From positions 62,001-126,000 of the forward strand of contig NZ_JADKYZ010000001.1 in the NCBI RefSeq assembly GCF_015354245.1: a stretch of 64,000 nt of DNA, in the 5' to 3' direction. Below are positions 37,010 through 50,077 of this stretch, piece by piece. The translations under genes and the position numbers were made by a program. The notes below the pieces were generated by a model. That model was not told the origin of the DNA and made no database searches. It saw only the letters and a program-made list of their open reading frames with translations. Position 1 is the stretch's first letter. The number at the start of each line of letters is the position of its first letter. Origin of the DNA: Diaphorobacter caeni (GTDB lineage Bacteria > Pseudomonadota > Gammaproteobacteria > Burkholderiales > Burkholderiaceae_C).

Positions 37010-38079
37010 ATGGCACGCATCGAACTCCAACTCGCGCACTCCTATCGCCCCAACCCGCAGAAGGACAGCGACTACGCGCTTTTGCCGCTGGACATGACGT
37101 TCGAGGACGGCGGCGCGTACGCGCTGCTCGGCCCCTCGGGCTGCGGCAAGACGACGATGCTGAACATCATGTCGGGCCTGCTCGTGCCCTCGCAAGGCAA
37201 GGTGCTGTTCGACGGTCGCGACGTGACGCGCGCCAGCCCCCAGGAGCGCAACATCGCGCAGGTGTTTCAGTTCCCCGTCATCTACGACACGATGACCGTG
37301 GCCGACAACCTCGCGTTTCCGCTGCGCAACCGCAAGGTGCCCGAGCAGCGCATCCGAGAGCGCGTCGGGCAGATTGCCGAGATGCTGGAGATGAGCGGCC
37401 AGCTCAACCAGCGCGCGGCGGGGCTGTCGGCGGACGAGAAGCAGAAGATTTCGCTCGGCCGTGGTCTGGTGCGCGAGGACGTGGCGGCGGTGCTGTTCGA
37501 CGAGCCGCTCACGGTGATCGATCCGCATCTCAAGTGGCAGCTGCGGCGCAAGCTCAAGCAGATCCACCACGAGCTCAAGCTCACGCTGGTCTATGTGACG
37601 CACGATCAGGTCGAGGCGCTGACCTTCGCCGACCACGTGGTGGTGATGACGCGCGGGCGCGCCGTGCAGGTGGGCACGCCGGGCGAGCTGTTCGAGCGGC
37701 CGCAGCATGCTTTCGTCGGCCACTTCATCGGCTCGCCCGGCATGAATTTTTTGGAAGCCAAGGTCAGCGGTGGAGAAATCCATGTGGCGGGCCACCGCGT
37801 GCCCGCGCCGCGCGCGCTGCCGGACGGCGATCTGCGCGTGGGCGTGCGGCCCGAGTATCTGGCGATCGCGGGCGAGGGCCATCTCGGGGCGCTGCCCGGC
37901 GTGGTCATGCGGGTGCAGGACGTGGGTACGCACCAGATGCTGACGGCCACCATCTACGGCCAGATCGTCAAGGCCCGCTGCACGCCCGAGCAGGTGCTGC
38001 CCAAGGAGGGCGAACTGGTCTGGCTGCGCGTGGTGAACGAGCACACCTGCTTCTACAACACCAACGAGGAGCTGATGCC

Positions 38080-38083
<4 letters not shown>
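37010..38083 (+). CDS. glpT: Glycerol ABC transporter ATP-binding protein 2
   Basis: 357-residue ATPase with Walker A GPSGCGKT starting at Gly41 and Walker B VLFDEP. The switch His is in YVTHDQ and a C-terminal TOBE-like domain follows. The ABC signature is degenerate: LSADE (residues 139-143) instead of LSGGQ, as often seen in the second ATPase of heterodimeric transporters, where one site is weak. The name refers to the ABC subunit, not to the E. coli glycerol-3-phosphate antiporter of the same name. Its stop overlaps the next start. Confidence 0.9.
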
Positions 38084-38980
<897 letters not shown>

Positions 38981-38988
<8 letters not shown>

Positions 38989-39793
38989 AAAACGCTTTCA
39001 GAAACGCACGCTGTTCCTGATCCTCTACCTCGTCTTCGCCATCCTGCCGATCTACTGGATGGTGAACATGAGCTTCAAGACCAACGAGGAAATCCTCTCG
39101 AGCTTCTCGCTCTGGCCCCAGCATTTCACCTGGGACAACTACAAGACCATCTTCACCGACGAATCCTGGTATTCGGGCTACATCAACAGCCTGATCTACG
39201 TGGCGATCAACACGGTGATCTCGCTCGCCGTGGCGCTGCCCGCGGCCTACGCGTTCTCGCGCTACCAGTTCCTCGGCGACAAGCATGTGTTCTTCTGGCT
39301 GCTGACCAACCGCATGACGCCGCCCGCGGTGTTCCTGCTGCCGTTCTTTCAGCTCTACACGACGGTCGGGCTGATGGACACGCACATCGCCGTGGCACTC
39401 GCGCACCTGCTGTTCAACGTGCCGCTCGCGGTGTGGATTCTCGAAGGCTTCATGAGCGGCATTCCGCGCGAGATCGACGAAACGGCCTACATCGACGGCT
39501 ATTCGTTCCCGCGCTTTTTCCTCACGATCTTTCTGCCGCTCATCAAGGCGGGCATCGGCGTGGCGGCGTTCTTCTGCTTCATGTTCAGCTGGGTGGAGCT
39601 GCTGCTGGCGCGCACGCTCACCAGCGTGAACGCCAAGCCCATCGTCGCGACGATGACGCGCACGGTCTCCGCCTCGGGCATGGACTGGGCGACGCTGGCA
39701 GCGGCGGGTGTGCTCACCATCGTGCCGGGGGCTGTGGTGATCTGGTTTGTGCGGCACTACATCGCGAAGGGCTTCGCGATGGGCCGCGTCTGA
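38981..39793 (+). CDS. glpQ: Glycerol ABC transporter permease 2
   Basis: 270-residue MalG-like permease with six transmembrane helices. The EAA loop region is IDETAYIDGYSFPRFFLTIFLPLIKAG. It overlaps glpP by eight bases. The label is the rhizobial ABC subunit name and must not be confused with the glycerophosphodiester phosphodiesterase GlpQ. It is followed 17 bases later by the DUF2160 gene. Confidence 0.92.
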
Positions 39794-39810
39794 TTTCAAG
39801 GAGAGACCCC

Positions 39811-40119
39811 ATGTGGGAATGGATGGCATGGACCACGCCGGTGGCGGTTTTCTTCGTGTGCATCGCGCTGATGCTGGTCGGCATGACGGTGTGGGAGATC
39901 CAGTCGCCCACCACGCTGCGCAAGGGCTTTCTGCCGATAGCGACGACGCGCGGCGACCGGCTTTTCATCGGCCTGCTGACGGCCGCCTACATCAATCTGA
40001 TCTGGGTGGGGCTCGGCGAGAAGATGACGCAGTGGTTCTCGCTCGAAGCCGAGCCGACGGTGTGGATCAGCTTCGTGATCTCGATGCTGGTGCTGGCGTT
40101 CATCCTGCGCAAGGGCTGA
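39811..40119 (+). CDS. glpU: DUF2160 membrane protein of the glycerol ABC operon
   Basis: 102-residue protein with three hydrophobic segments (about 5-28, 48-68 and 82-98), matching DUF2160, a family found almost only inside this kind of glycerol transporter operon. A GGAGAG site precedes ATG 39811. Its role is unproven. Its fixed place between the permeases and the binding protein suggests a small accessory subunit of the transporter. Confidence 0.88.
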   Translation: MWEWMAWTTPVAVFFVCIALMLVGMTVWEIQSPTTLRKGFLPIATTRGDRLFIGLLTAAYINLIWVGLGEKMTQWFSLEAEPTVWISFVISMLVLAFILRKG

Positions 40120-40245
40120 GGCGCGCGAATCGATTGGCTTCTTTGTTCTTCGTATCTGATTTTTTGCAGGCAAGGATCCAGCCCGCTCCTCCCCCGAGGC
40201 CCGGATCCCGAGAAAGACGGGGAGTCCCTTTTGAGGAGACATGCA
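40120..40245 (+). promoter_or_regulatory. Structured spacer before the glycerol binding-protein gene
   Basis: The 126-base gap between glpU and glpV has the largest spacing inside the operon and contains CTCCCC (near 40187) pairing with GGGGAG (40220-40225) around a GC-rich interior. A hairpin here could protect the glpV transcript and raise the binding-protein level over the membrane subunits, as is common in ABC operons. Confidence 0.35.
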
Positions 40246-41979
<1,734 letters not shown>

Positions 41980-42154
41980 TCTGCAAGTGGCCTGACTGTG
42001 GCGGAGGTGGAATCTTCCGATTTCTCCTTCGCTCCATCAAGGCCGGGCGGTTTTCCGACGCAAACTTGCGTGAGGGTTGGATAAAATCCTAGGGAAAACC
42101 CTGAAATGCAATAGGCATCCTGCTATAGGCATTCATCTCCAACAAGCGGCAGCC

Positions 42155-43753
42155 ATGACGACAGAAACCCAAGCCCCATTGATGACCCAGCGCCCCGAAC
42201 TGCTGGCCCAATTGCGACAGCCGCAGGAATATGACCTCGCGGTGGTCGGTGGGGGCGCGACGGGTCTTGGCACGGCGCTGGATGCGGCGGCGCGCGGCTT
42301 CAAGGTGGTGCTGCTTGAGTCGCACGATTTCGCCAAGGGCACGTCGTCGCGCGCCACCAAGCTGGTGCATGGCGGCGTGCGTTATCTGGCTCAGGGAAAC
42401 ATTTCACTGGTGCGCGAGGCGCTGCACGAGCGCACCACGCTGCTCAAGAACGCGCCGCATCTGGCGCGCCCCCTGGCGTTCGTCATGCCGTCCTACAAGC
42501 TCTGGGAAACGCCGTTCTACGGCGTGGGCCTCAAGATGTACGACGCGCTGGCCGGATCGGCAGGCCTTGGCGCCACCGAGTTTCTCGGCCGCATGGACAC
42601 CATGCGCTGCCTGCCGACGGTGCAGGGCGACGGGCTCAAAGGCGGCGTCAAGTATTGGGACGGACAGTTCGACGATGCCCGCCTGGCGCTGGCGCTGGCC
42701 CGCACGGCGGCGCTCAAGGGGGCGCTGCTGGTCAATTACTGCGAGGTGACGGGGCTCACCTATGCGGACGGCAAGGTCAATGGGCTGGTCTGCAGCGACA
42801 AGGAGTCCGGGGAGCGCTTCGAGATCAAGGCGCGCTGCGTGGTCAATGCGGCGGGTGTCTGGGTGGATGCGCTGCGCGAGCGGGACGGCGAGGCCCAGGG
42901 CAAGCCCGTCAAGCCCATGGTCGCGCCGAGCCAGGGCGTGCACATCGTCGTGGACCGCGACTTTCTGCCGTCCGACCATGCGTTGATGGTGCCTAAGACG
43001 ACCGACGGCCGGGTACTGTTCGCCGTACCATGGCTTGGCAAGGTGATTCTGGGCACGACCGACAGCCCGAAGAACCAGCTCGACTACGAGCCCGAGGCGA
43101 TGAAGAACGAAGTCGCCTTCATTCTCGGCGAATCGGCCCGCTACCTGCGCCGCGCGCCCAAGGCGTCCGACGTGCGCAGCATCTGGGCGGGCCTGCGCCC
43201 GCTGGTCAAGCACCAGGACGATGACGCGGGCAACACCAAGAAAATCAGCAGGGAACACACGGTACTGGTCAGCAAGAGCGGTCTGGTCACCGTGACCGGC
43301 GGCAAATGGACCACGTACCGCGCCATGGCCGAGGACGTGCTCCAGCACTGCATGGACGCCAAGCTGCTGCCCACGCGCAGCGGCGGCGTCACCGTGCATC
43401 TGCCGGTGGTGGGCGCCACCGCTAAGCCGATGCGCGAGGGCATGAACGACCCGCAGGGCATTCACTCCTACGGCAGCGAAGCGGCTTTCGTGAAGTCGCT
43501 CGAGGGCGCGGATCGTGAGCTGGCGCCCGGATTCACCGAGGCGATGGTGCGTTTTGCCGCCCGTTTCGAATACGCACGCACCGTGGAAGACGTGCTGGCG
43601 CGTCGGGTACGCATGCTGTTTCTGGATGCGCGGCAGGCGGCCGTGGTGGCACCGCGCGTCGAGGAAATCCTTCGCGAAGAGCTGGGTATCGATCCCCAGA
43701 TCGGCGATTTTTTGGCAATTGCGCAACAATACGCAACTGTTCCGCAGCCCTGA
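42155..43753 (+). CDS. glpD: Aerobic glycerol-3-phosphate dehydrogenase
   Basis: 532-residue FAD enzyme that oxidises glycerol 3-phosphate to dihydroxyacetone phosphate, passing electrons to the quinone pool at the inner membrane. The FAD motif is DLAVVGGGATGLGTALDAAARG. The substrate block KGTSSRATKLVHGGVRYL and the GLVTVTGGKWTTYR region are present. The start at ATG 42155 has no strong ribosome site; ATG 42077-frame extensions look non-coding. It follows glpV after 175 bases with two AATAGGCAT-like direct repeats in between, so it may have its own promoter. Confidence 0.96.
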   Translation: MTTETQAPLMTQRPELLAQLRQPQEYDLAVVGGGATGLGTALDAAARGFKVVLLESHDFAKGTSSRATKLVHGGVRYLAQGNISLVREALHERTTLLKNAPHLARPLAFVMPSYKLWETPFYGVGLKMYDALAGSAGLGATEFLGRMDTMRCLPTVQGDGLKGGVKYWDGQFDDARLALALARTAALKGALLVNYCEVTGLTYADGKVNGLVCSDKESGERFEIKARCVVNAAGVWVDALRERDGEAQGKPVKPMVAPSQGVHIVVDRDFLPSDHALMVPKTTDGRVLFAVPWLGKVILGTTDSPKNQLDYEPEAMKNEVAFILGESARYLRRAPKASDVRSIWAGLRPLVKHQDDDAGNTKKISREHTVLVSKSGLVTVTGGKWTTYRAMAEDVLQHCMDAKLLPTRSGGVTVHLPVVGATAKPMREGMNDPQGIHSYGSEAAFVKSLEGADRELAPGFTEAMVRFAARFEYARTVEDVLARRVRMLFLDARQAAVVAPRVEEILREELGIDPQIGDFLAIAQQYATVPQP

Positions 43754-43776
43754 GGCCACATTTCAGGGGTGCAACG

Positions 43777-43827
43777 CTCGCAAAGATTGCTGGCTCGCTT
43801 GACGGGCTGAGTTATCTTTGCGAGAAT
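43777..43827 (+). promoter_or_regulatory. Likely spc operon promoter within an inverted repeat
   Basis: A -35 box TTGACG (43799-43804) and a -10-like GAGAAT (43822-43827) are 17 bases apart. They sit inside perfect 11-base arms CTCGCAAAGAT (43777-43787) and ATCTTTGCGAG (43814-43824). The -10 overlaps the right arm, so a DNA-binding protein or an mRNA-end hairpin could modulate it. It lies about 145 bases before rplN. Confidence 0.6.
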
Positions 43828-43970
43828 ACAAGGCTTCGCATTAATTTATGCGAAACTTTTCTGCCCAGCGGATGAGCTGTGAATGGTTTGCAGCTCTGAC
43901 GACGGGCCCAAGACTGATTGGTTCGCTCTCATTCGTGAGGGTGATTCCGGTGCAAGTTGGGAATATTGAA

Positions 43971-44339
43971 ATGATCCAGACAGAATCTCGGTTAGACGTC
44001 GCCGATAACACCGGCGCGAAGTCCGTCCTCTGCATCAAGGTGCTGGGTGGCTCCAAGCGTCGTTATGCAAGCGTCGGCGACATCATCAAGGTGACCGTCA
44101 AGGAAGCTGCTCCGCGTGGTCGCGTCAAAAAAGGCGACGTCTACAGCGCAGTGGTGGTCCGCACAGCCAAGGGCATCCGCCGTGGCGACGGTTCGCTTGT
44201 TAAGTTTGATGGCAACGCAGCAGTGCTGCTCAATGCCAAACTGGAGCCAATCGGCACCCGCATCTTCGGCCCCGTGACACGTGAACTGCGTACTGAAAAG
44301 TTCATGAAGATCGTGTCTTTGGCTCCCGAAGTTCTCTAA
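43971..44339 (+). CDS. rplN: 50S ribosomal protein L14
   Basis: 122 residues beginning [27 protein letters not shown], full length and highly conserved. The frame stays open upstream to 43848, but ATG 43971 is the universal start. L14 sits at the subunit interface of the large subunit. It is the first gene of the spc operon here, because rpsQ and the S10 operon do not lie upstream. Confidence 0.98.
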   Translation: MIQTESRLDVADNTGAKSVLCIKVLGGSKRRYASVGDIIKVTVKEAAPRGRVKKGDVYSAVVVRTAKGIRRGDGSLVKFDGNAAVLLNAKLEPIGTRIFGPVTRELRTEKFMKIVSLAPEVL

Positions 44340-44350
44340 GGACACGAGTT

Positions 44351-44671
44351 ATGAACAAGATTCGCAAGGGCGATGAAGTCATCGTGCTCACAGGGCGCGA
44401 TAAGGGCAAGCGTGGCACGGTTTCGCTGCGCAAGGATGACTCCCACCTCGTGGTGGATGGCATCAACCTGGTCAAGAAGCACGTCAAGCCGAACCCCATG
44501 AAGGGTACGACTGGCGGCATCGTGGAAAAGGCTATGCCTATCCACCAGTCCAACGTGGCAATCTTCAATGCCGCTTCGGGCAAGGCTGACCGCGTAGGCA
44601 TCAAGGTGCAAGCTGACGGTTCGCGCGTTCGCGTGTTCAAGTCCTCCGGCGCCGAAATCAAGGCAGCCTAA
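44351..44671 (+). CDS. rplX: 50S ribosomal protein L24
   Basis: 106 residues with the KOW-type start [20 protein letters not shown]. It is an assembly initiator protein of the large subunit. It follows rplN by eleven bases and carries an AAGGA-type ribosome site. Confidence 0.98.
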   Translation: MNKIRKGDEVIVLTGRDKGKRGTVSLRKDDSHLVVDGINLVKKHVKPNPMKGTTGGIVEKAMPIHQSNVAIFNAASGKADRVGIKVQADGSRVRVFKSSGAEIKAA

Positions 44672-44680
44672 GGAGTCAAC

Positions 44681-45220
44681 ATGGCACGACTGCAAAAATA
44701 CTATCGCGAAAAGATTGTTGCTGACCTGACTGAAAAGTTCGGCTACAAGTCTCCAATGCAAGTCCCACGCATCACGAAGATCACCCTGAACATGGGTGTG
44801 AGCGAAGCTGTGGCTGACAAGAAGGTGATGGACCACGCCGTGAGCGACCTGACCAAGATTGCTGGTCAGAAGCCCGTGGTGACCAAGTCCAAGAAGCCAA
44901 TCGCCGGTTTCAAGATCCGTGAAGGCCAAGCCATTGGCTGCATGGTGACTCTGCGCGGCGTTCAGATGTATGAGTTCCTGGACCGTTTCGTGACCGTGGC
45001 CCTGCCACGCGTTCGTGACTTCCGCGGTATCTCCGGCCGCGCTTTCGACGGCCGTGGCAACTACAACATCGGCGTCAAAGAACAGATCATCTTCCCTGAA
45101 ATTGAGTACGACAAGGTCGATGCCCTGCGCGGTCTCAACATCAGCATCACAACGACAGCCAAGAACGACGAAGAAGCCAAGGCTCTTCTCCAAGGCTTCC
45201 GTTTCCCCTTCAAGAACTGA
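44681..45220 (+). CDS. rplE: 50S ribosomal protein L5
   Basis: 179 residues ([20 protein letters not shown] near the start), the 5S rRNA-binding protein of the central protuberance. Normal length and order after L24. Confidence 0.98.
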
Positions 45221-45227
45221 GGCAGCG

Positions 45228-45533
45228 ATGGCTAAAGTAGCTTTGATCCAGCGCGAACTGAAGCGCGAAAAACTGGCCGCCAAGTACGCTGCCAAGTACG
45301 CAGAACTGAAGGCAATCGCCGGCGACGCAAAGCGTAGCGACGAAGAGCGTGAAGCAGCCCGTCTGGGCCTGCAGAAGCTCCCGCGCAATGCAAACCCCAC
45401 ACGCCAACGCAACCGTTGCGAAATCACCGGTCGCCCACGTGGCACGTTCCGTCAATTCGGTCTGGGCCGCGCCAAGATCCGTGAACTGGCTTTTGCTGGC
45501 GACATCCCCGGTGTCACCAAGGCCAGCTGGTAA
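45228..45533 (+). CDS. rpsN: 30S ribosomal protein S14 (zinc-independent form)
   Basis: 101 residues from ATG 45228, beginning [20 protein letters not shown]. It is the long C-minus form without the CxxC zinc motif; only one Cys is present ([11 protein letters not shown]). It sits seven bases after rplE. Part of the 30S head. Confidence 0.97.
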
Positions 45534-45553
45534 GCAGGCAGGAGAGATACAAC

Positions 45554-45949
45554 ATGAGCATGAGTGATCCCATCGCTGACTTGCTGACCCGCATTCGCAA
45601 TGCGCAAATGGTTTCCAAGGCCACCGTTTCGGTGCCATCTTCCAAGGTGAAGGTTGCCATCGCACAGGTGCTGAAGGACGAGGGTTACATTGACGGCTTC
45701 CAGGTCAAGACCGAAGAAGGCAAGTCCGAACTCCAAATCACATTGAAGTACTACGCCGGTCGCCCAGTGATCGAGCGTATCGAGCGCGTGAGCCGCCCCG
45801 GCCTGCGTGTCTACAAGGGTCGTGATTCCATCCCTACCGTGATGAACGGTCTGGGCGTGGCAATCGTCACCACTCCCAAGGGTGTGATGACCGACCGCAA
45901 GGCACGTGCTACCGGTGTGGGTGGCGAAGTGCTTTGCTACGTCGCTTAA
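45554..45949 (+). CDS. rpsH: 30S ribosomal protein S8
   Basis: 131 residues beginning [18 protein letters not shown]. In E. coli S8 also represses the spc operon by binding its mRNA near L5; whether that holds here is not visible. Normal family length. Confidence 0.98.
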   Translation: MSMSDPIADLLTRIRNAQMVSKATVSVPSSKVKVAIAQVLKDEGYIDGFQVKTEEGKSELQITLKYYAGRPVIERIERVSRPGLRVYKGRDSIPTVMNGLGVAIVTTPKGVMTDRKARATGVGGEVLCYVA

Positions 45950-45973
45950 CGTGGCATTGAGGAGAAAACTGAA

Positions 45974-46507
45974 ATGTCCCGTGTAGGCAAATCCCCAGTT
46001 ACCGTCCCGCAAGGCGTGGACGTGACAATGAACAACGACCAGATCAGCGTCAAGGGCGCAGGCGGCACTCTGTCCCTGACCCCCAACGCCCTGGTGAAGG
46101 TGGCTCTGAATGATGGCAAGCTGACGTTTGCCCCCGTCAACGAGTCCCGCGAAGCCAACGCCATGAGCGGCACCATGCGTCAGCTGGTGAACAACATGGT
46201 CGTGGGCGTGAGCAAGGGTTTCGAGAAGAAGCTGACGCTGATCGGCGTGGGTTTCAAGGCTGCTGCTTCCGGTTCCAAGCTGAACCTGGCCATCGGCTTC
46301 TCGCACCCCGTGAACTTCGAGATGCCTCAGGGCATCACTGTGGCGACTCCAACACCGACTGAAATCATCCTCAAGGGTGCAGATCGTCAACGCGTTGGTC
46401 AGCTGGCTGCAGAAATCCGCGCTGTACGTCCTCCCGAGCCTTACAAGGGCAAGGGCATCCGTTACTCGGATGAGAAGGTCGTCATCAAAGAGACCAAGAA
46501 GAAATAA
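45974..46507 (+). CDS. rplF: 50S ribosomal protein L6
   Basis: 177 residues with the start [17 protein letters not shown] and the conserved C-terminal [10 protein letters not shown] block. It lies near the stalk base and the elongation-factor binding site. A GAGGAG site precedes the ATG. Confidence 0.98.
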   Translation: MSRVGKSPVTVPQGVDVTMNNDQISVKGAGGTLSLTPNALVKVALNDGKLTFAPVNESREANAMSGTMRQLVNNMVVGVSKGFEKKLTLIGVGFKAAASGSKLNLAIGFSHPVNFEMPQGITVATPTPTEIILKGADRQRVGQLAAEIRAVRPPEPYKGKGIRYSDEKVVIKETKKK

Positions 46508-46518
46508 GGAGCTGCAAC

Positions 46519-46884
46519 ATGTTGACAAAGAAAGAGCAGCGTCTTCGTCGTGCCCGTCAGACGCGTATTCGTATTGCCCAACAAGGCATTGCACGTCTGT
46601 CCGTGAATCGTACGAACCTCCATATCTACGCTACGCTGATTTCCGGCGATGGCTCCAAGGTGCTGGCTTCGGCCTCCACTGCAGAAGCCGAAGTTCGCAA
46701 GGAACTGGGCGGCGCTGGCAAGGGCGGCAACGTCTCCGCAGCGCAGGCCATCGGCAAGCGCATTGCTGAAAAGGCAAAGGCTGCTGGCGTTGAAAAAGTG
46801 GCTTTCGATCGCGCTGGTTTCGCATACCACGGCCGCGTGAAGGCTTTGGCTGAAGCTGCCCGCGAAGCGGGTCTGCAGTTCTAA
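46519..46884 (+). CDS. rplR: 50S ribosomal protein L18
   Basis: 121 residues ([20 protein letters not shown] near the start) with a basic N-terminal tail. It binds 5S rRNA with L5 and L25. Eleven bases from rplF. Confidence 0.98.
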   Translation: MLTKKEQRLRRARQTRIRIAQQGIARLSVNRTNLHIYATLISGDGSKVLASASTAEAEVRKELGGAGKGGNVSAAQAIGKRIAEKAKAAGVEKVAFDRAGFAYHGRVKALAEAAREAGLQF

Positions 46885-46900
46885 GCGGAGCGGATAGAAA

Positions 46901-47422
46901 ATGGCAAAGTTTTCCCCCAAGGTGCAAGACGAAGGTCGTGATGACGGTCTGCGCGAAAAAATGATCGCGGTGAACCGCGTCACCAAGGTTGTGAAGGGTG
47001 GTCGTATTCTCGGCTTCGCTGCACTGACCGTGGTTGGCGACGGTGATGGCCGCGTTGGCATGGGCAAGGGCAAGTCCAAGGAAGTGCCTGCTGCCGTGCA
47101 AAAGGCTATGGAAGAAGCCCGTCGCAACATGGTGAAGGTGTCCCTCAAGGAAGGCACCGTCTACCACAGCGTGATGGGTCACCACGGCGCTGCCGTCGTG
47201 ATGCTGAATCCAGCCCCCAAGGGTACCGGCATCATCGCGGGCGGCCCGATGCGCGCAGTGTTCGAAGTGATGGGTATCACTGACATCGTTGCGAAGAGCC
47301 ACGGCTCGTCCAATCCCTACAACATGGTTCGTGCAACGTTCGACGCACTGGCAAACTCCACTACTCCCGCAGAAGTGGCAGCCAAGCGCGGCAAGAGCGT
47401 TGAAGACCTCTTTACTGCATAA
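46901..47422 (+). CDS. rpsE: 30S ribosomal protein S5
   Basis: 173 residues beginning [20 protein letters not shown], with the double-stranded RNA-binding-like N-terminal domain including [21 protein letters not shown]5 contributes to decoding accuracy and mRNA unwinding at the entry channel. Confidence 0.98.
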   Translation: MAKFSPKVQDEGRDDGLREKMIAVNRVTKVVKGGRILGFAALTVVGDGDGRVGMGKGKSKEVPAAVQKAMEEARRNMVKVSLKEGTVYHSVMGHHGAAVVMLNPAPKGTGIIAGGPMRAVFEVMGITDIVAKSHGSSNPYNMVRATFDALANSTTPAEVAAKRGKSVEDLFTA

Positions 47423-47436
47423 GGTAGAGACGAGCA

Positions 47437-47619
47437 ATGACAACGCAACAAACAGTCAAGATTCAACTGGTGCGCAGCCCTATCGGCACCAAAGAATCGC
47501 ACCGCGCCACCGTGCGTGGCCTGGGTCTTCGCAAGCTCAACAGCACCAGCGAACTCAAGGACACTCCTGAAGTGCGCGGCATGATCAACAAGATCGCCTA
47601 TCTGGTGAAGGTTCTCTGA
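47437..47619 (+). CDS. rpmD: 50S ribosomal protein L30
   Basis: 60 residues, [20 protein letters not shown] near the start, the short bacterial L30. It starts at ATG 47437 after a short gap from rpsE. Confidence 0.97.
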   Translation: MTTQQTVKIQLVRSPIGTKESHRATVRGLGLRKLNSTSELKDTPEVRGMINKIAYLVKVL

Positions 47620-47630
47620 AAGGATTGATG

Positions 47631-48062
47631 ATGGAACTCAATAGCATCAAGCCTGCAGACGGTGCAAAGCACGCCAAGCGTCGCGTGGGCCGCGGTATCG
47701 GTTCCGGTCTGGGCAAGACCGCCGGTCGTGGTCACAAGGGTCAGAAGTCGCGTTCGGGTGGCTACCACAAGGTAGGCTTCGAAGGCGGTCAGATGCCTCT
47801 GCAGCGTCGTCTGCCCAAGCGCGGTTTCAAGTCCACCACGTTGAAGTTCAACGCTGAAGTGACTCTGACCGCACTGTCCGCACTCGGCCTGGCCGAAGTG
47901 GATGTCGCAGTACTGAAGAATGCAGGCCTCGTCGGTCAGCTGGCCAAGGTCGTGAAGGTGATCAAGTCGGGTGAAATCACCTCGGCTGTGAAGCTGAACG
48001 GCATCGGCGCTACCGCAGGTGCCAAGGCTGCTATCGAAGCAGCCGGTGGTTCCCTGGCCTAA
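47631..48062 (+). CDS. rplO: 50S ribosomal protein L15
   Basis: 143 residues beginning [18 protein letters not shown], followed by the glycine-rich [20 protein letters not shown] arm. Two more potential starts (TTG 47625, ATG 47628) precede it. ATG 47631 is preferred since AGGA lies six bases before it. The gene ends 22 bases before secY. Confidence 0.97.
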   Translation: MELNSIKPADGAKHAKRRVGRGIGSGLGKTAGRGHKGQKSRSGGYHKVGFEGGQMPLQRRLPKRGFKSTTLKFNAEVTLTALSALGLAEVDVAVLKNAGLVGQLAKVVKVIKSGEITSAVKLNGIGATAGAKAAIEAAGGSLA

Positions 48063-48084
48063 TTCGGCTTAAAGAAAGGCATCC

Positions 48085-49398
48085 GTGGCTACTAACGCAG
48101 CGCAAATTGCGAAAACGGGCAAGTTCGGCGACCTGCGTCGCCGGCTGGTGTTTTTGTTGCTGGCGTTGGTCGTGTACCGAATCGGGGCGCATATCCCCGT
48201 GCCGGGCATCGATCCAGCTCAGCTGCAGCAGCTGTTCAGTGGCCAACAAGGTGGCATTCTGAACCTGTTCAACATGTTCTCGGGTGGAGCGCTCTCGCGC
48301 TTCACGGTGTTCGCACTGGGGATCATGCCGTACATCTCGGCATCGATCATCATGCAGCTCATGACCTACGTGGTCCCGACATTTGAGCAGTTGAAGAAGG
48401 AAGGCGAGGCCGGACGTCGCAAGATTACCCAGTACACCCGTTACGGTACGCTGGGTCTGGCGCTCTTCCAGTCGCTGGGTATTGCCGTCGCGCTTGAAAG
48501 CTCTGCTGGTCTGGTGCTGAACCCCGGGTTCGGCTTCCGCATGACGGCCGTCGTCAGCCTCACCGCTGGCACGATGTTCCTGATGTGGCTGGGCGAGCAG
48601 ATCACCGAGCGTGGTCTGGGCAATGGTATTTCCATCCTGATCTTCGGCGGCATCGCCGCGGGTCTGCCCAGCGCGATTGGTGGAATGTTCGAGCTCGTAC
48701 GTACCGGCGCCATGGGCCCGCTGGCAGCAATCCTGATCATCGTGATCATTGCTCTGGTGACCTATTTCGTCGTGTTCGTCGAGCGCGGTCAGCGCAAGAT
48801 TCTTGTGAATTACGCAAGGCGTCAGGTGGGCAACAAGGTATATGGCGGTCAATCCTCCCATCTGCCTCTGAAGCTCAACATGGCCGGCGTGATCCCCCCG
48901 ATCTTCGCTTCGTCCATCATCTTGTTGCCTGCTACTGTGGTGAACTGGTTCAGTGCCGGTGAGTCCATGCGTTGGTTGAAGGACATCGCGGGTGCTCTCA
49001 CCCCGGGTCAGCCGATCTACGTGTTGCTCTACGCTGCTGCAATCATTTTCTTCTGCTTCTTCTACACGGCGCTGGTGTTCAACAGCCGTGAGACAGCAGA
49101 CAACTTGAAGAAGAGCGGTGCGTTCATCCCGGGCATTCGTCCAGGTGAGAACACAGCTCGCTACATCGACAAGATTCTGGTTCGACTGACCCTGGTGGGT
49201 GCGGTATACATCACATTTGTGTGCCTGCTGCCGGAGTTCCTGATCCTGAAGTACAACGTGCCGTTCTATTTTGGCGGTACGTCTCTGATGATCATCGTGG
49301 TGGTCACCATGGACTTCATGGCCCAGGTTCAGAACTACATGATGTCGCAGCAGTACGAGTCGTTGTTGAAGAAGGCTAACTTCAAAACAACACTCTGA
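48085..49398 (+). CDS. secY: Preprotein translocase subunit SecY
   Basis: 437-residue channel subunit of the Sec translocon, ten transmembrane helices, starting at GTG 48085. Conserved blocks include [25 protein letters not shown] (plug and helix 2 region) and the C5 loop arginine in [15 protein letters not shown]. It works with SecE and SecG to export the signal-peptide proteins in this window. Unusually, infA does not follow it. Confidence 0.98.
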   Translation: MATNAAQIAKTGKFGDLRRRLVFLLLALVVYRIGAHIPVPGIDPAQLQQLFSGQQGGILNLFNMFSGGALSRFTVFALGIMPYISASIIMQLMTYVVPTFEQLKKEGEAGRRKITQYTRYGTLGLALFQSLGIAVALESSAGLVLNPGFGFRMTAVVSLTAGTMFLMWLGEQITERGLGNGISILIFGGIAAGLPSAIGGMFELVRTGAMGPLAAILIIVIIALVTYFVVFVERGQRKILVNYARRQVGNKVYGGQSSHLPLKLNMAGVIPPIFASSIILLPATVVNWFSAGESMRWLKDIAGALTPGQPIYVLLYAAAIIFFCFFYTALVFNSRETADNLKKSGAFIPGIRPGENTARYIDKILVRLTLVGAVYITFVCLLPEFLILKYNVPFYFGGTSLMIIVVVTMDFMAQVQNYMMSQQYESLLKKANFKTTL

Positions 49399-49416
49399 AC
49401 GAGTAGCCCAAGCAAG

Positions 49417-49456
49417 TTTCAGGCGATTTGCGCTAAAATGCGCGGTTCGCCTGAAA
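49417..49456 (+). promoter_or_regulatory. Inverted repeat with a -10-like box between secY and rpmJ
   Basis: Perfect 10-base arms TTTCAGGCGA (49417-49426) and TCGCCTGAAA (49447-49456) enclose TTGCGCTAAAATGCGC, with a TAAAAT -10-like hexamer at 49434-49439. No good -35 is seen. It may be a promoter for the rpmJ-rpsM-rpsK-rpsD-rpoA part, an mRNA hairpin, or both. Confidence 0.45.
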
Positions 49457-49562
49457 GCAACGGCAATTGATGCCCTTCGAACCATCGCGGGCACAAAACT
49501 TTCGATGAGACTTTGTGTTCCGCTGCAGGCAGCCGGGACGATTGGAAATTTAGGAGAATGCA

Positions 49563-49676
49563 ATGAGAGTTTCGGCTTCGGTCAAGAAGATTTGCCGCAA
49601 CTGCAAGATCATCCGCCGCAAGGGCGTTGTGCGTGTGATCTGTACAGATGCACGCCACAAGCAGCGCCAAGGCTGA
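49563..49676 (+). CDS. rpmJ: 50S ribosomal protein L36 (zinc-binding form)
   Basis: 37 residues beginning [20 protein letters not shown]. It contains the zinc ligands Cys11, Cys14, Cys27 and His32. The ATG follows a GGAG site. It marks the start of the alpha part of the cluster and directly follows the structured secY-rpmJ gap. Confidence 0.97.
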   Translation: MRVSASVKKICRNCKIIRRKGVVRVICTDARHKQRQG

Positions 49677-49697
49677 TTGAGATAATAGAGGACGCAA

Positions 49698-50063
49698 ATG
49701 GCACGTATCGCTGGTATCAATATTCCTCCGCATCAGCATGCTGAGATTGGCCTGACGGCTATCTATGGCATCGGTCGCACACGCGCTCGCAAGATCTGCG
49801 AAGCATGCGGAATCGCCTTCTCCAAGAAGGTCAAAGACTTCACCGACGCGGATCTGGAAAAGATCCGTGATCAAATCGCTCAGTTCACCATCGAAGGTGA
49901 CCTGCGTCGCGAAACCACCATGAACATCAAGCGTTTGATGGACATCGGTTGCTATCGTGGCTTCCGCCATCGTCGTGGCCTGCCTATGCGTGGTCAGCGT
50001 ACGCGCACCAATGCCCGCACTCGCAAGGGTCCGCGCAAGGGCGCAGCGGCACTCAAGAAGTAA
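49698..50063 (+). CDS. rpsM: 30S ribosomal protein S13
   Basis: 121 residues beginning [20 protein letters not shown], ending in a basic tail. It contacts tRNA in the P site and forms intersubunit bridges. Preceded by a GAGG site. Confidence 0.98.
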   Translation: MARIAGINIPPHQHAEIGLTAIYGIGRTRARKICEACGIAFSKKVKDFTDADLEKIRDQIAQFTIEGDLRRETTMNIKRLMDIGCYRGFRHRRGLPMRGQRTRTNARTRKGPRKGAAALKK

Positions 50064-50077
50064 ATAGGTAGAGCACT

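Noticed and set aside
43848-43970. N-terminal extension of L14
   Set aside because: The extra 41 codons are not part of any L14, and the conserved start is at 43971.
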